A DNA stretch of 64,000 nt from Rhynchopus sp. YZ270_cl-10. Its lineage: Eukaryota; Euglenozoa; Diplonemea; Diplonemida; Diplonemidae. How positions within the stretch are numbered: position 1 is the stretch's first letter; each line of letters begins with the position of its first letter. Location: contig OZ037891.1 of the NCBI GenBank assembly GCA_964035575.1, positions 124,001 to 188,000 of the forward strand, in the 5' to 3' direction. Both the position numbers and the translations under genes were made by a program. Positions 1 to 11,129 of this stretch are shown in pieces. The notes beneath the pieces were generated by a model. It ran no database searches and had not been told where the DNA came from. It was given only the letters and a program-made list of their open reading frames with translations.

Positions 1-142
1 ATGACATGACAGATGAGACGTAAGGACCTCTCCCTTTTTATTGAAATCCCTCGTGAACTAAGATTAGGCACAAAGTTACAGTGTTTTAGAGGCTTCGGTC
101 GCAACAAGGAGAATGCAAAATAGACGCAGAAAAAAAACATAC

Positions 143-1843
143 CTGAAGGTTGAACCCAGCCCCCACTATGGACGGCTCTCGTTGATGCTCGCGGAACACG
201 TCTGTCATGTACCCGTAGAACCGGTCTCCGTATTCGTCTGCAGGAACCTGTACGAGGAAGGGTGTTCACAATGCCACAGTGTCAGATGGGTTTACGTTTG
301 CGTTGGCCCTTTAAAAGATCTGAAAACGGTCAGCCACTGAACTGATATTGTTTTTTTTTTTTTTTTTGTGACAATCACAACCACTCAATGTGGCCAAGCA
401 TTTGCGGACGGAAAGTGTAAACGTGAAAACCCCCTCATTTGTTTGCAACATTTTTTTGGAGGTAAAAGGCACGATATGAAGCTGATATGGGGAAAGGGGT
501 TGGAAGTGCAAACTCTGTGGACATCAAAACTAAGTTGTTGAGTTGATCTCGAAACCATTTTCATGATCCGTCACAAAAAGCCACTGAACCAAAGGCGCGT
601 TCACATACCGTTGAAAGCTGGTCAGGATAGAAGGCAAACTTTTTGCAACAATTCGCCAGTTTCTTCAGAGAGTGGTAGTTCGTCAGTGTGTCAATGACGC
701 CAAGGAAGAAGATCTCTGTGCCGTCGTACGAGAGCAGCCCGTTGTGGTATCTGCAACAGTGTGAGGGTGTGGTATGTGGGATGTTGTATGGGTATGCCCT
801 TCCCTTTGTTCATTTCCCATACAAAAACATGTTCTCCTTTTGTTTGATTTTTTTTTTTGAAGTTAAAATATGTGCAATTTGCTAGCACTACCCCTTTCCA
901 ATACACACCTCTGTGCATCCTCGCGCAGTGGAAGGTTTGGGTCATCTCGCAGAATGGTTTTGATGCTTTCTGTCGGAATGCCGCCGTCTGGTGTGGTGTT
1001 CGCCATGAGACGCTTTCGCTGGTCCAGTGAAAGCCCTACGTTCCCGACGACAATGAACAGCGAGTAGTCCATGAGGTTGTGGTTCTTGAGGTAGTTCGTG
1101 TCCTTGTGCAGCTGACGCGAGATCTCCTTGTAGTTTGCAGGGGAGAGGCGGAAGTCACGCAGCAGGTCCTTGTCCTTGCGGATTGCACCCGGGTCGCGGT
1201 TGGGGTGGGGCAGCTTGCCTGGCTTGGGTACGCGCCCTTTGAGGTCCCATTTGTGTGTGGGAATGTTGAGCATCTGTGGAACGGCGATGGTGTTCTCGAA
1301 GACAAGCAAATACTTGGTGCGGAGAACCTTTGTCGCGTTCTTCATCTCATCGATCTGGAGGAGGTTGAAGTGGCGCATGAGCAGAGTGTTCCTGTTGTCC
1401 TTGCAGTGCTGTGCGTAGTCCTGCAGCGACTCCATCTGCACCTCCACCTCACGCTTGTCGATCGTTTTGATCATGTAGTAGCCATGCGCACTGTGCACGA
1501 AGGTCGCACCCGACTTGCCCGACCCGAGCACACCCTCGCGTGGCTTGGCCTTTGTGTCCTCCCACTCCTTCACCCAGGCGTCATGTGAAATGTTATTCCC
1601 GAAGATCGGATCCTCCCGTATGTATTTGAAAACACGTGGCGCATAGTCAGTCACGCGCAGGACAACTGTGCCCACAAGCGAGTCGGAGATCACCTGCGAG
1701 CTGCGGTAGTCACCCGCAGTGGGCTGCAGGTCCTGTCCCGTCTGGTGGCTCTTCCTCGCCGAGGCCAGGATGGCATCTGCAAGAGTTTCCTCACCCCACG
1801 ACAGCGAACTCGTGTCGTAGAAAAGGGAGAAGCATCCCGCCAT
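143..1843 (-). CDS. Phosphatidylinositol-phosphate kinase (PIPK family), 3' end beyond window
   Basis: Adds phosphate to a phosphoinositide head group at membranes. Exons, in transcript order: 1843-909, 750-609 and 247-143, joined in frame (311 codons plus 2 bases, 142 bases, 35 codons). The last ends at a GTATGT donor, so the gene continues left of the window. Visible motifs are the glycine loop GSGKSGATF (about residues 107-115), the ATP-binding lysine in MIKT (126), WDLKGR (199-204, family YDLKGS), and NLMDYSLFIV (256-265, family MDYSLLVG). Exon 2 adds GVIDTL (family IIDIL, metal-binding Asp) and exon 3 DEYGDRFYGYMTDVF, typical of the PIPK C-terminus. The start at MAGCF is chosen because it sits 5 bases after a pyrimidine tract and CTGCAG. 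The type (I, II or III) cannot be assigned. Family assignment is confident. Confidence 0.9.
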
Positions 1844-2341
1844 CTTGCCTGCAGAGTGAAGGTGGAGGGGAGGGGAGGGGAGGGGAGGGGAGTGGTGTCG
1901 AAGAGGGGAAACAAAGATACATATGCTTGCCGTTTGCTGTCTTCCATGTTCACTATTCAAACAAACGAAAGGTTGGCAAGACGATCCTAATGCCCCACAC
2001 ACCTGCATACAAAACACGGAAGTGTTGTGTTGCAGATATGCGTGGTTTGCTGTGACGGCATCAAATGGCCGAGCAATACAGCCGGGAAGTGGGGATGTGA
2101 TATACAAACACAGACGGAGAACTCGATATCTTATTTTGCTTTCAGTTTTTGACACGAACCTTCTCAATGTACGACGTACCTGCTGGGGCATAGGGGGCTT
2201 GGAACAGAGTCAACTGCTTTGAAATTGAAACAAAAGGTAAAAGAAACGGCAAAGGGGCAAACAAAAGACAGCTTGGCATGCACTAACCTTGCTGTGCACA
2301 CAGACACGCTCTCCCGCTCTCGCCTCCGTGGTGATCTGGAA
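1844..2341. other. Intergenic region, PIP kinase / coiled-coil gene
   Basis: No gene seen. On the minus strand, 1866-1893 is a run of CCCCT units ending near the CTGCAG acceptor just before the PIP kinase start. It would serve as a polypyrimidine tract. The plus strand of the same run is a row of GGGGA units and could form a G-quadruplex. Confidence 0.6.
1849..1880 (-). promoter_or_regulatory. Probable trans-splice acceptor of the PIP kinase
   Basis: Read on the minus strand, a long CT-rich tract ends in CACTCTGCAG, followed by GCAAG and the ATG. A 5-base leader after an AG is typical of spliced-leader addition in euglenozoans. An upstream coding exon joined by cis-splicing is the alternative. 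Confidence 0.5.
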
Positions 2342-4627
2342 CTAAGAAAGCTTGAGTGTCCCGATGAGCTCCTTGACCCCCTCCAGGCCACGGTGTGCTG
2401 CCGCTGCGAGTATCGAGTCTGCCAACGTGAGACGTGGGACACTTGGAGCCTCATGGTAAACTCTATCAAGGACCTCGGCAGCGTTCTCTGCAGGGAGGAA
2501 GCGTGCGAAGAAGTACTCCCCCTTCTCGCGTGTCGGTGTGTCCACGGACTCGGGGATGAGCCCCGCAACGGACGTGGCCAGTACGGTGCTGACCATTGCG
2601 TCCCAACGCGCAACCATCGCAAACAGTGCTGTGTCGACGTGCACGTCGCACGTCGGTGTCGCATCCGGGTGTGCGACCTGTGTGACAGCCTCGCACAGCT
2701 CTGCCAACAGGCCCTTAGGGACGATGTCTTGGAAGACGTCCGACACTGCCTGCTTCAGCTTGTCCAGAGGCATCTTGACAGGGAGTGCGTTCTGCTCCCG
2801 CCCCGAGATGCACCGTGCCACAGCGCAGTAGGCCTCAAACGCGTCGTGTGTGAAGGGTGTCGGCATAAGCCCAAGGAAGTGGCACAACATCGCTGCACGG
2901 GGGCTCGCATTGGCGTGTGCCTTGCATGTCCCGAGGAAGTCGCACAACCACGCTTGGGCCAGGTCCTTCTCTGCAAACCTGCCGCTGAAGTACGCGTGCA
3001 CAAACTCGACAGGGTTCGCTGTGGCAGAGTCGGGGTCCCAGAGCTTGTTGTGCACCATGCTGTCGGAGACGACCGCAAACCAGTCCGCAGGGCGGCACGT
3101 GACTGTAGGGCTGAAGGTACCCAGGAAATAACGGAACAGCTCTGGTGCCGCGAGAGGGAACACCTCGCCTACCTCGTGCACGGGTGGTGGTGGCTGCGGT
3201 TCGTCTTTGCGCTTGCGTTTCGGTGCTCCAGACGGGTACGCGGCCACATGCTCGAACGCCTGCCTCATGTCCGCCACCGACACCGGCTCCGACAGGGTGT
3301 GCGTGAAACTGCACTTGAGCGGCACACCTGGCCACGCGCACGTCTCCTTGAGAAGCAGCTTTGGGAAGGCGACGCCCTCGAGCTGTGGGCTTGGGGCGGC
3401 CTTGAAGACTGTGTCGACGTCGTCCACTGGCGCCTTGTCCTTTTTGTCCTTCTTCCTTGCGCGTGGGGAACTTGACTGCGCCTTTGTAGCCGATGCAGGT
3501 GGGTCACTGGGGCCTTTGAGCTTCACAGCTTGGTGCAGACGCTTGAGCTCCAGCGACGACTTCACAAGGTGCTTCTTGCTTGGCGTCTTCTTCTTCGATG
3601 CGGTCGAGACGGCTGTGTGCTCCTCTGGCCCTGTGAGCATGACGAGCGGTGCTGGCTGCGGGACTGCTGTGGACGTCTGTGTGGAGATGTCGTAGTTCTC
3701 GGGTGGCATGCGTGGGCGTGGGAGGGCAAGCGTCTCGATGTGGTCGACACGCCTGCAACCCTCGCGGGGGTGGCTGTTCTCGAAGAAGCACTGTCCCAGG
3801 GTGACGTGCGCCTCCCCAAGCATGTTGCGGGCAACGGCAAGGCTTTCGGCACCTGCCTTGAGCTGCGACCTGAGGAAGGCTTCCTCTGCACGCTTGGAGT
3901 GCATTGCTTGGCCGTCAAGGTTGCGTTCGCGTTGGGTGACGTCGCTTTCGTGTTCTAGCGTTTTGATGATCTTCTTCATTTGTGTGAGCTCACGGTGGCG
4001 GTCGTCGTCCTTCTTCTGGTCCTCGAGACGGCGCACGATGACGGCGTCGCCCTGCTCCCGTACTGCAGCCTCGATCTCTGCCACTGCAGAGAGGTAGTTG
4101 AAGCGCATCGTCTGCAGCTCCTCCTGAAGCGCCTGCACGTCGCGGTGGTGCTGTTCCGCAGACATGTTGAACAGCTCCGTCAGGTCCTGGAAGAGGCCAC
4201 GGTGCTGGCGCCACACAAAGCCTAGCACACCAGGGTGTTCCCCACAGTGCGTCGCGTAGTCCTGCACGACGACGTCCATCGCCTGCGCGTACACATCGCT
4301 GCACGACTTCATGAAGATGACCTTGTACAGCGGCGTCGCCTTTGCAGGGCTGTACTTCGCCACAAGCATCTCAAGCTGCTTCTTCACCTTCTCCTCTAGC
4401 GTCGGCTCTGGTGGTGGCTCGGGTAGGGGGTGCACAAACTGCGGTTGGTCATCCCCACACTTCTTCGGCACTTGCAGCAACGGTAGACGTGTCGTACCTG
4501 CGTCGGGCAGCACGGAAACAGCCTCTGAGTGCGGCAGCCAGCGCTTGTGCGGCATACGTGACGTGGTCTTCGTGCGCCTACGTGGCTTGAAGCCCTCCTC
4601 AGGGAGGACGAGGGAGTCCAGCTTCAT
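2342..4627 (-). CDS. Large coiled-coil protein, unknown function
   Basis: Single open frame of 761 codons from MKLDS to a TAA stop. The same frame is open 33 codons further upstream, but that part is low-complexity and lies in the pyrimidine-rich leader; an AG acceptor candidate lies near 4683. The N-terminus is basic (RRRTKTTSR). Residues about 75-155 form a compact helical block (PLYKVIFMKSCSDVYAQ) followed by a charged coiled coil to about 275. A Lys/Pro/Ser linker (about 340-430, with KKKTPSKK and RARKKDKKDK) leads into a C-terminal helical region to 761. The N-terminal block plus coiled coil loosely recalls the translin-associated-factor-X-interacting (TSNAXIP1) N-terminus found in ciliary proteins, but I would not name it on that. 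The GC-rich, codon-biased sequence and a frame open for over 2 kb make it clearly coding. Confidence 0.85.
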   Translation of the reverse strand: MKLDSLVLPEEGFKPRRRTKTTSRMPHKRWLPHSEAVSVLPDAGTTRLPLLQVPKKCGDDQPQFVHPLPEPPPEPTLEEKVKKQLEMLVAKYSPAKATPLYKVIFMKSCSDVYAQAMDVVVQDYATHCGEHPGVLGFVWRQHRGLFQDLTELFNMSAEQHHRDVQALQEELQTMRFNYLSAVAEIEAAVREQGDAVIVRRLEDQKKDDDRHRELTQMKKIIKTLEHESDVTQRERNLDGQAMHSKRAEEAFLRSQLKAGAESLAVARNMLGEAHVTLGQCFFENSHPREGCRRVDHIETLALPRPRMPPENYDISTQTSTAVPQPAPLVMLTGPEEHTAVSTASKKKTPSKKHLVKSSLELKRLHQAVKLKGPSDPPASATKAQSSSPRARKKDKKDKAPVDDVDTVFKAAPSPQLEGVAFPKLLLKETCAWPGVPLKCSFTHTLSEPVSVADMRQAFEHVAAYPSGAPKRKRKDEPQPPPPVHEVGEVFPLAAPELFRYFLGTFSPTVTCRPADWFAVVSDSMVHNKLWDPDSATANPVEFVHAYFSGRFAEKDLAQAWLCDFLGTCKAHANASPRAAMLCHFLGLMPTPFTHDAFEAYCAVARCISGREQNALPVKMPLDKLKQAVSDVFQDIVPKGLLAELCEAVTQVAHPDATPTCDVHVDTALFAMVARWDAMVSTVLATSVAGLIPESVDTPTREKGEYFFARFLPAENAAEVLDRVYHEAPSVPRLTLADSILAAAAHRGLEGVKELIGTLKLS

Positions 4628-5059
4628 GTTGGCAGAGCGGGTGGATAGGGTGGGTGGGGAAACGTGGTCCCTTCGCCTGTGGTGGTCAATATGCAGAGGG
4701 GATGGGGGATAGCGTCGGGAATACAAAAGAGGTGTGGGAAGGGGTGTTACTGTTTCTCCCCGCCCGCTTTCTCTCGTCCGTTCGGGAAAATCGTTCGTAG
4801 GGGATGGGGGTTAGCTGTTCTGCTCCAAGCAGTCTTCACTGTCCAAGGGGTTTTTTCTTTGTTTGTTTTAGCTTTGTTTTGCTATTTTGTTTTCTTTTTT
4901 TTTTTTTTTTCGATAAATTGTTGGAGTAGTGTAGTCTCGGTTGTGTTGCCACAGTTGTGTGCAATCTCCACTTTATTTTTCTTTGCTTTTACAGCAGGGC
5001 AAAAGGCTATGCAAAGACAGTACACAGTATTAGAGGTGCAAGAGCCAAGAGGTTTGGTG
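4628..5059. other. Intergenic region with one family-G repeat
   Basis: No gene seen. It holds the CT-rich leader of the coiled-coil gene (minus strand, 4628-4700), T-runs on the plus strand, and a family-G repeat at 4911-4975. Confidence 0.6.
4911..4975 (-). repeat. Family-G dispersed repeat, A-tailed on the minus strand
   Basis: Plus-strand core GTTGTGTTGCCACAGTTGTG, preceded by a T run and GATAAATTGTTGGAGTAGTG. On the minus strand it reads as a 60-base unit ending in ATTTATC plus poly-A, like a tiny retroposed sequence. Other copies are at 42.0, 47.7, 55.2 and 57.3 kb. Confidence 0.8.
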
Positions 5060-7267
5060 TCACGCCTCGATGCCAACAAGCTCGCTGCTGACTGCTGTGT
5101 AGGGAACGTCTGTGCCGACGGGGAGAGACTCTGAGAGAAAGCCTTCGACCTGCGTCAAGTTCTGCAGCTCAGGCATGCCAAGGCAGAGAAGCAGTGCACT
5201 GAGTCGGTCATGCGACACCTGTGTGGATGTGGCGGGTTTGAGTTTGATATTAGTGTACAGGCAATAACAACGTATGGAATATAGTACAGTGTGTGGTGTG
5301 GTTGATGCCTAGTGAGGGTAATTCTTGCGCATATGGCCCTTAAGGTGTGTGGTGCTGTGTTGATATCCGTCTGGTATCAATAAAGTGTGGCCAACTACTC
5401 TGAGAAAGAAAACTCCCGATACAATTATAAAAACGCGCAAAAGTTGTCGTCGAAGGAAAAACAAATCTGACGAGAAAACACCTCGGAGCAAAGCTAAGGT
5501 TGTGTCTTTCACATATATTTGCGATGCAGTTCTGTGTCATACCGTGCCCGTCTCCCCTGCGTGGTAGGCGTTCTGTCTGTCGAGGTACTGAAAGCATTCG
5601 AGCGTGCGTGCGTTCTCGCGCAGGCACACGCGCCGTGTCGTTTCACGCACCTCCACCGGCAACTCCTCTGTCGCTGTTCTGAAGCGCGCAATCTCTGCCT
5701 CGCGTGTGACAGCGAGCGCCATCTTCTGCCCGTCCGTCTTGCCCTCATCCTCGGTGTGCCAGCTGTCACGAAACGCCTTCTCGTCGCGCTCCCGTTTTGC
5801 ACGGTTCGTTTCGCGTGCGACGACGACACGTTGTTTCTGTGTAAGGGGGTGGTGGAGGGAGGAAGGGGGAGACAGACGTATGCAGCAAAAGAAGTGATGT
5901 GTGTGTGGACAGGAGGGAGGGCACACCTCGCTCTCCACAGCCGCCCTGTGTGCGGCAGCCTGCTGCCGTGCGCTGGCGATGAGGGGGCGGTTCGCCTCCA
6001 GCATGCTGTAGATGCGTTGCACGTAGTCGCGTGTGAGGAACTCGTCGTACGCGTCTGCCGCCATCAGCAACTCTGTCGTGGCACGCGAGGTCTGGTCGGG
6101 ACACTGATGTGTGGTGGTGGTGATGTCGTTTCGATTATAAATTAAGAAATGTTGGCACTGAGCCAAATCATGTGTACAAAGAAAGTGAGTGGGTGTGAGT
6201 TGGTCTTGTTCGCGTTAGAGCATAGGCCACGGCTTGCTCTGGCCACAGAGAGCCTTCCCTCCTCTGGCAGAGCCTCGACATACCTCATACTGCAGCAGGT
6301 CCCCGAAGCGCGCTAGTGTTGGGAACACAACCTTTCCACTACCCTCACCCTCCCCCTGAACCTCGCCCCCCTGCGGGCTGGTCCACCCCACCGCAATGTC
6401 GCCCTCAAGGCCGTTCGGGATGAAGACCACTGTGCGGCCCTGCGTCTTGTACTGAAACTCGACGAGCGCTGTCCACGACGCAACCTTCACGCCGCAGGCA
6501 GCCTGCACCGCACGCCCCAACTCTGCTGCCACCTTCTTGAGCTCTGCAGCGGTCAGCTCCTTGCCTGGGGCGTGGCTTTTGTTGAGGACCTTGAGTGGCA
6601 CCTTGCAGCCCACGGTGCTCACACCCGACGCAGTCCCGTCCCCCTGCACGAGACACGCAATGCGGTGCAGGACATGCCCGTCACGTGGCGCCCCTGACAC
6701 ACCCCCCACCATGAAGGCCGCAGCGTACACCTCGCTGTCGCCCTCCCCTACCGCATGCTCCGCACTCTGCAGGTAGCCTTCGTAGTGCTCGAGGTTCTGG
6801 CTTGTGGTCTCGGTTATGGTGGGTGCGCGCTTTGCACTCAGGTCGTCGCTTTTAGTTGTGAAGCGGCAGGGTGCCCTGGAGACAGCGGTGCCTGCAGGGA
6901 GCGCAACCCAATGCGCGACCACGCTGCACAGGTCGTAGGGCACACGGCGGTGCAGGAAGCGCGAGCAGTGCTCGCCTGCTGTGCGCGAGCGGACCGCAAA
7001 GGGGAGGTCGAAGGCCTGCGGCTGGGGGAGGTTGAGCACCTCAGGGAGGGGCGTGCGGCGTACGGCTGGTGGGGGTGGCCGTGGGAGTGCTGTCTTCGAG
7101 CCACGTGCAGGTGTTACCGGCGCAGTCACACCTTTCACACGCACCTGCCGTGGCGGCTCTACCGGGTACGGGGTGTACGCAGCAGGTGCCGCAGCCTTTG
7201 CCCCCTTCCCTGCAGACACAGGTCTGGTCACAGGGGCACCACGACCTGCTGGGGGAGCTATCTTCAT
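5060..7267 (-). CDS. DBC1/CCAR-like protein, paralog 1 (downstream copy)
   Basis: Four exons, all phase 0: 7267-6284, 6103-5927, 5836-5543 and 5218-5060, giving 537 residues and a TGA stop. After a Pro/Ala-rich N-terminus comes FDLPFAVRSRTAGEH (about residue 95), a YDLCSVVAHWV segment, and a domain ending ASWTALVEFQYKTQGRTVVF. This matches the layout of the DBC1/CARP1 inactive-NUDIX domain (sheet, AA-rich helix, SWxxLxE, VxxFxP). Exons 2-3 encode a charged helical coil and exon 4 a short tail (SHDRLSALLLCLGM). It aligns along its whole length with the next gene upstream and shares the intron at the GGCACG|GTATGA junction. In animals this family regulates sirtuins, nuclear receptors and splicing; the role here is unknown. 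Paralogy is certain; the family name is probable. Confidence 0.72.
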
Positions 7268-7924
7268 CCTTCCTCTGTGGTGGTGGGTGAGAGGGGGAGG
7301 GGAGGGGAAGGGGAGCGGGGGTTGAAGAGGTGCGAGGGGAGAAAGGGCATGAATGAAAGTGTCTGTATTATTTATATTTAGTGGCTTGCTTAACCCCCCG
7401 TGTCCCCCCAAACCCCGATACCCCAGCCCGAGAAAAGGACCCTTTATTGCTTTGTGTTGTACCCCAGAGAGAGGGGGCAAAACTCGTTGCGGATTGCTTG
7501 TAATAGTTGTTTGTTGTTTGTTTACTTTTTTTTTCGGGGGGGGTGAGGGGTATCAAATAGTCACCTGAACCGAGACTAAGTGACCTTCGCCTTTTTTTTT
7601 TTTTTTTGCTTTTTTTTGCTTTTGCTTTTGCCCTTTTTTCCCCTTCTTCCGTAGTTTTGTTTGTTTTGCTTTTGCTTTTTTTGGTGTTGTTTTTATTGTC
7701 CTTTTTCTCTTTTCTTTTTTTACTTGTAATTTTTTTATTGGCGCTTTTCTTTTATTTTTCCCTTTACTTTTTTTTCGAAACGGGGGGGGGGGTTATTGTT
7801 TTGTCCTTAGTTTTATTATTGTACAAGACGATGCCAATGTGCTTAAATAACACACTGGCAACAGTACACTGTCTGTAGGGCAGGGTTTAGCAATCGGCCA
7901 ACGCGTGGATCAGGCCTGCTGTGC
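7268..7924. other. Intergenic region, T-rich on the plus strand
   Basis: No gene seen. The minus strand next to the start of paralog 1 is pyrimidine-rich (7268-7330). From 7583 to 7790 the plus strand is almost pure T with GC interruptions, which produces a meaningless Phe/Leu open frame. Confidence 0.6.
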
Positions 7925-10551
7925 TCAGGCGTTGGCGTCTGCCATCACTTCCTCCTCTGCCACTTTGTCCTCATCCTCTTCTTTGTTCTCTTTGTCTGCC
8001 GTAGCCTCCACCTCGTCCTTCCCCTCCACTTCCATGGGCTCCTTTTCCGGTTCCGGTTCCTCAATCTTCACCTGTAAAGAGCAAAAGCGGTGCAGAAAAA
8101 TGGCCGACAAACACAAAATAAATTTCATATACTCTCCCATCCAAGAAAAGCACACAAAAAAAGGGCGTTCAAAAAACGCTACAACCCCACACAGAAAATA
8201 TCGTTAATATACAATGACAGAAAGAGGTTGGTGAGGATGATATATTTCGCTCACTTGGTCACTACTGCAAAATGTGAAAAAAAAAGTGAAGTTATTAATG
8301 CAGGCACCTCCGACTGACCCACGTACGATGCCAGCCATCCGGATGCAATTTAAGGTCCAGCCCAGGACCCCAAAAAAAGGAATGGTGTCTCGAATGGCAC
8401 GTTGAAAGTGGTGACGTTGTGACTGCCATACCTTGTTCCTGAGGGTGCAGACGTCTTTGAAGTTGACCATGGCATTGTTAGAGGTGCGGTGCAGCAACGT
8501 CATCACGGACTTGGAGCTGCCCGCGTTGGGGAGACACAGCAGTAGCGAGCAGAGGCGCGACTTGGTGAGCTGTGTTTAGGTGTTGTGTAGTCGCATCGAA
8601 GCCACAGAAACAAAAGAAAAAAGAAACTGTAGTTGATGCAGGCACCTCCGACTGACCCACTGTACGATGCCAGCCATCCGGATGAAAGCATTAAAAAAGG
8701 GTACACCATAACCCCTAAATCCATATTAGCTTGCACCCCATTTGTATTTGCGGCGCCCTATCAAACACCAACAACAAAAAGAAAACTGAAGTTGACAGCG
8801 CAAAACGCGCAGGCCTACCGAAATGAAGATAACATTGAAAAGGTGGTGTCCAGGCACCTAACAAAAACCCCCCTCACAAACCACTGCAAACCCCCCTACT
8901 CAGCCCGTTCACATACCGTTCCCTGTTCCTTCAAGGGTACCTTCAATTTGTCGAAGAACTGAAGTGTCTCATAAGCCTCGCGGTCGACCTCCTTCACGAT
9001 GCGGTAGGGCAGGCGCTCGACCTCGTCGAGGGCTTGTCTGAAGGCAGCGTCTGCGTCGCGCTCCTCCTGTCTGCGCTGTGTGTCGAAGGACTCAGAGCGG
9101 TCGTGGATGATGTCCTTCTTCTCGTCAATGGTGTAGCCACGCAGCTCTTTGCGCCATTCAATGTGGCGCTGGTCCTCTTCCTCACGTCGCTTGTCAGATG
9201 CGGCCTGCACGGCCTCGCGGTTCTGTCTCTTCAACTCGTCGACCTCACTACGACGCTGTGCGTTCTCCTCGTCAATGGCACGCCGCCGTTCTGCGTGCGC
9301 CTCAAGCAGCTGCGGCAGACGTGTCGACATCTCACGCTTCAAGAACTCATACAGCGCGTCGCTTGCAAAGGAAAGCTCTGTCAACTCCACAGGCGATGTG
9401 GCTGGCATCCTGATGTCCACAAGGTTCATCAGTGGTACACGTGTCGGTTGCAGCACCACACGTTGTGTCGTCTTCTCCACCATCTTCGGTGCGGCAGGGG
9501 CAGCCTCCTCCTTGCCGTCTGCATCTTCGTCCTCCTCCACAGCCATTGTCGGCTCCTCCACTTGCGTCACCTCTGTGACACTCTGCGGCACTGCTGTGAA
9601 CGCGTCGCCCTCAACACTGCTGGGTGTCAGGAAGAGGACACGACGTCCGCCTTTGTAGTGCAGCTCGAGGAGGGGGCGCCACGAGGCAGGGGGGATGGTC
9701 GCACCGCACTGTTCGGCGGTCATGCGGGAGATGGCGGCGGCGGCGGCAGTGTGGTTGGCGATGTCTGCTTCGGAGACCTGCCCACCGTAGCCACGGAGGT
9801 ACGGCTTGTCGCCGAGCTGGTTCTTCTCGGCTATGACCTGGAAGGTGCGGAGCATGTGTGTCGTGTTGCGGAACACATCCTCCGCTGTGCTGTCCTTGTC
9901 CAACACAGCTGGCGGACCGTCCCCGCTCTTGAAGACAAGCAGCGCACGCACCTCGCACACCGCAGGCAGCTGTGCAGCGCTGTTCTCCAAACCACGCTTC
10001 TCAGCATCAATCAACGTCGCATCCTCCTCAGCAGCAGGCGCAGGACTGCTCCCATCATGCTGCAGGAAGGCTGTAGGGTCGGAACCGATCACAATGTTGT
10101 GCAGTGCTGTCAAAGTGGACGGAAGCGCCCCTGTGGGTGTGTCGACCCAGTGGGACACAACTTTGATCAGATCGCGTGGGATGGCTGATGTGCGGTGAAG
10201 GTGGCGCGCAAAGTGCTCTGGCACAGTACGCTCGCGGATTGTGCAGGGGAGGTCGAACTCCGGCTTCGGCGGGTTGTTGTTGTTGTGGTTGTGGTTGTGG
10301 TTGTCATTGCGGCGGTCGTCCCTGCGGTCGAAGTCGCGTCTGTTATCGCGTCCGTGCCCGCGTCCGTCTCTGCGTGAGTTGTCACGGTCCCGCCAGTTCC
10401 CACCCCCACCCCCACCCCGGTTGTTGTTGTTGTTGTCCCGTCTGTCCCAGTCGCGGTCCCTGTTATCCCGCCTGTTGTCCCGGTTGTGGTTGTGGTTATC
10501 GTACCTGTCCCGTCGGTCCTTCCCGCCACCACCCCCGCGTGGACCCCCCAT
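7925..10551 (-). CDS. DBC1/CCAR-like protein, paralog 2 with RG/N-rich N-terminus
   Basis: Three exons, phase 0: 10551-8917, 8569-8432 and 8071-7925, giving 639 residues. The first about 100 residues are low-complexity Arg/Asp/Gly/Asn (RDNRRDNRDRDWDRR, GGGGGG), typical of RNA-associated proteins. A DBC1/CARP1-like region follows: FDLPCTIRERTVPEH, IPRDLIKVVSHWV (compare CCAR-type IPxDFxxxxxxW), VCEVRALLVFKSGD, then ASWRPLLELHYKGGRRVLFL. A long Glu/Arg coiled coil comes next (about 430-530), then YETLQFFDKLKVP. Exon 2 (LTKSRLCSLLLCLP) resembles the degenerate EF-hand-like segment of CCAR proteins; exon 3 is a Glu-rich tail. Both introns carry family-E repeats. The start lies 6 bases after ACTCCAG. 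Likely a nuclear, RNA-linked regulator; that is inference. Confidence 0.78.
8285..8347 (+). repeat. Family-E structured repeat inside an intron
   Basis: GTGAAGTTATTAATGCAGGC, then CACCTCCGACTGACCCACGT and ACGATGCCAGCCATCCGGAT. It lies in intron 2 (8072-8431) of DBC1-like paralog 2, antisense to the gene. Confidence 0.85.
8629..8690 (+). repeat. Family-E structured repeat inside an intron
   Basis: A second copy nearly identical to 8285-8347, with the same CACCTCCGACTGACCCAC and CCAGCCATCCGGATGAAAGC blocks. It lies in intron 1 (8570-8916) of the same gene and in the same orientation. Confidence 0.85.
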
Positions 10552-11129
10552 GATTGCCTGGAGTGTGGTGGAGAGGGGGAAGGATTCACCCAGTCCTTCT
10601 GTGAAGGAGGACGAAAGGCTGCGATGTGACTGTCAAAAGGAAAGAAAGGGTTGGTAGGGTGATAAGTGGTACCCCGTGCTGAGTCAAAGGTTCGAAGAAA
10701 AGGGGAAGGGGTGGATGTGAGGATTGGTTTGTTGAGTGATAAACGAGAGAAAATGAGTATTTTTCGTAATTTGATTTGCTGTCATTTGTGAACACCTTCA
10801 CCTGGCCACCCATGACCCAATCAAAACCACAAAAGTGTAAGCAGAGGTGCACGACTTCGCTCTAGAGATGGGGTTTTTTTTTTTGCTATCAGAGACCGTC
10901 TGTTCCTGAGGTTTTTACCGTGCAATAAAAAAAGAAGAAGAATAAAAATAAGTGTTTTTGGGGCGGTTGATGGAAACCAACGGTGGGAGGGAGAACTGTG
11001 AAAACATCTGAGGCCTTAAACGAGCAGACTTTAAAATATGCTGCACTATCGGTCAAGACACTTGAGGCCAGGAGGCACTCATATCGCAAGGAATACAAAC
11101 GAAAGACAGCTTGAATAAGAGAAGAGGAC
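10552..11129. other. Intergenic region, DBC1-like / cyclase genes
   Basis: No gene seen. It contains the pyrimidine tract and ACTCCAG acceptor just upstream of the DBC1-like start (10558-10600, minus strand) and presumably the cyclase 3' UTR (11060-11129). Confidence 0.55.
10558..10585 (-). promoter_or_regulatory. Probable trans-splice acceptor of DBC1-like paralog 2
   Basis: Minus strand: CCTTCCCCCTCTCCACCACA followed by CTCCAG, then GCAATC and the ATG. A polypyrimidine tract, a CAG and a very short leader fit spliced-leader addition. Confidence 0.5.

Noticed and set aside
2219..3475. 418-codon open frame on the plus strand
   Set aside because: Antisense shadow of the coiled-coil gene (2342-4627). 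It is rich in Cys, Arg and His, as expected from reverse-complemented GC-rich codons, and has no family match.
7606..7878. Hydrophobic 90-codon open frame that looks like a membrane protein
   Set aside because: It is the translation of a T-rich low-complexity run (Phe/Leu only), not a gene.
9034..10188. 384-codon open frame on the plus strand
   Set aside because: Antisense shadow of DBC1-like paralog 2; the minus-strand frame has the family similarity and splice sites.
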